This document shows, piece after piece, positions 5,065 through 5,483 of a stretch of DNA of 5,483 bases; positions within the stretch are counted from its first letter, which is position 1; each line of letters opens with the position of its first letter. The position numbers and the translations under genes were made by a program. The stretch is from the NCBI GenBank assembly GCA_001796415.1, contig MGML01000149.1, positions 1 to 5,483 on the forward strand, written 5' to 3'. Below the pieces are notes generated by a model. The model had not been told where the DNA came from. It was given only the letters and a program-made list of their open reading frames with translations, and did no database searches. The stretch comes from Chloroflexi bacterium RBG_13_46_14 (lineage in GTDB: Bacteria; Chloroflexota; Dehalococcoidia; Dehalococcoidales; UBA2162).

Positions 5065-5483
5065 ATGAAATCACCATACAGTGAAACGGTTCTGGAACAT
5101 TTTCGGCATCCGCATAACGTGGGAAAAATCGAAGACGCCGACGGCAAAGCCCAGGAGGGAAGCCCCGCCTGCGGTGATATGGTAGCAGTATATATAGACG
5201 TAGATGAAAAGACGAAGGTCATTGAGGATATCAAGTTCGAATCATACGGATGCGCCTCGAATATAGCCACGGGTTCGATCATAACCGACCTGGCAAAGGG
5301 AAAGACCATCGATGAAGCAAAGAAAATAACCTGGAAAAACGCGGCGGATGCTCTCGGCGGGCTTCCCAAGATAAAGGCCCACTGCTCGGTGCTGGCCATC
5401 GAGGGATTGCGGTCGGCGATAGAAAACTATGAAGAGCGGCACGGCCTGGTCAAGGACAGGAAACCAACCAACATGGAAACGGT
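5065..5483 (+). CDS. iscU: IscU/NifU N-terminal-type Fe-S cluster assembly scaffold (3' end cut)
   Basis: The frame is open from the ATG at 5065 to the window end, 139 complete codons. AGGAGG at 5052-5057, seven bases upstream, supports the start. IscU-type proteins are cytosolic scaffolds on which [2Fe-2S] clusters are built from sulfur and iron. The three cluster cysteines are present: C36 in GSPACGD (with the conserved D38), C63 in SYGCASNIA, and C107 in AHCSVLA with H106 before it. The N-terminal YSETVLEHFRHPHNVG is typical. The HscA chaperone-binding motif LPPVK of E. coli IscU (99-103) reads LPKIK (100-104), so the standard Hsc chaperone contact may be absent or different, as in many non-proteobacterial scaffolds. 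E. coli IscU has 128 residues. This protein already exceeds that with a charged tail (KDRKPTN), so little is probably missing, although fusion to a further domain as in NifU cannot be excluded. It is the fourth gene of the operon and the natural partner of the IscS-like protein. Confidence 0.9.
   Translation, partial: MKSPYSETVLEHFRHPHNVGKIEDADGKAQEGSPACGDMVAVYIDVDEKTKVIEDIKFESYGCASNIATGSIITDLAKGKTIDEAKKITWKNAADALGGLPKIKAHCSVLAIEGLRSAIENYEERHGLVKDRKPTNMET

Noticed and set aside
1..5483. CRISPR arrays, tRNA genes, insertion-sequence ends or attachment sites.
   Set aside because: No spaced direct repeats, tRNA-like cloverleaf, transposase or terminal inverted repeats were seen on either strand.

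Overview
The window (5483 bases, moderate GC) holds six protein-coding genes, all on the plus strand and tightly packed. No RNA gene, insertion sequence or CRISPR array was seen. The content (a large-type class II aldolase, a TusA/DsrE sulfur-carrier pair, an IscS-like protein and an IscU scaffold) suggests an anaerobic or sulfide-exposed bacterium. A Dehalococcoidia-like Chloroflexota is my best guess from the feel of the proteins, but the window alone does not settle the taxonomy.

Layout. Bases 1-799 are the 3' part of a class II fructose-bisphosphate aldolase-like gene. A 164-base gap follows, with a strong 12-bp hairpin (824-851) and an AT-rich candidate promoter (TATAAT at 927-932). Bases 964-3024 encode a 686-residue MFS-type membrane protein. 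About 235 residues follow its last membrane segment, and they end in tandem 22-residue helical repeats. A 177-base gap then carries a perfect 7+4+7 inverted repeat (3094-3111) with a CRP/FNR-type TGA-N6-TCA core, centred about 41.5 bases upstream of the start predicted from TATAAT at 3132-3137. From 3202 to the window end runs a four-gene unit with junctions of 2, 14 and 14 bases, each gene having a good Shine-Dalgarno site: tusA, a DsrE2-like gene, an iscS-like gene and iscU (cut by the window end).

How the genes work together. The last four genes read as a sulfur-transfer and Fe-S assembly operon: TusA carries sulfur as a persulfide on its CPxP cysteine, DsrE-type proteins exchange sulfur with TusA, and IscU is the cluster scaffold. 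The notable point is that the IscS-like protein lacks the lysine that binds PLP (SAHT instead of SGHK/SAHK). It also has changes at four other positions that contact PLP in E. coli IscS, while keeping the catalytic-loop cysteine. It is therefore predicted to be unable to act as a normal cysteine desulfurase. The operon may feed sulfur to IscU by another route, either the TusA/DsrE relay or free sulfide, with the IscS-like protein as a cysteine-bearing partner or scaffold. That last step is inference.
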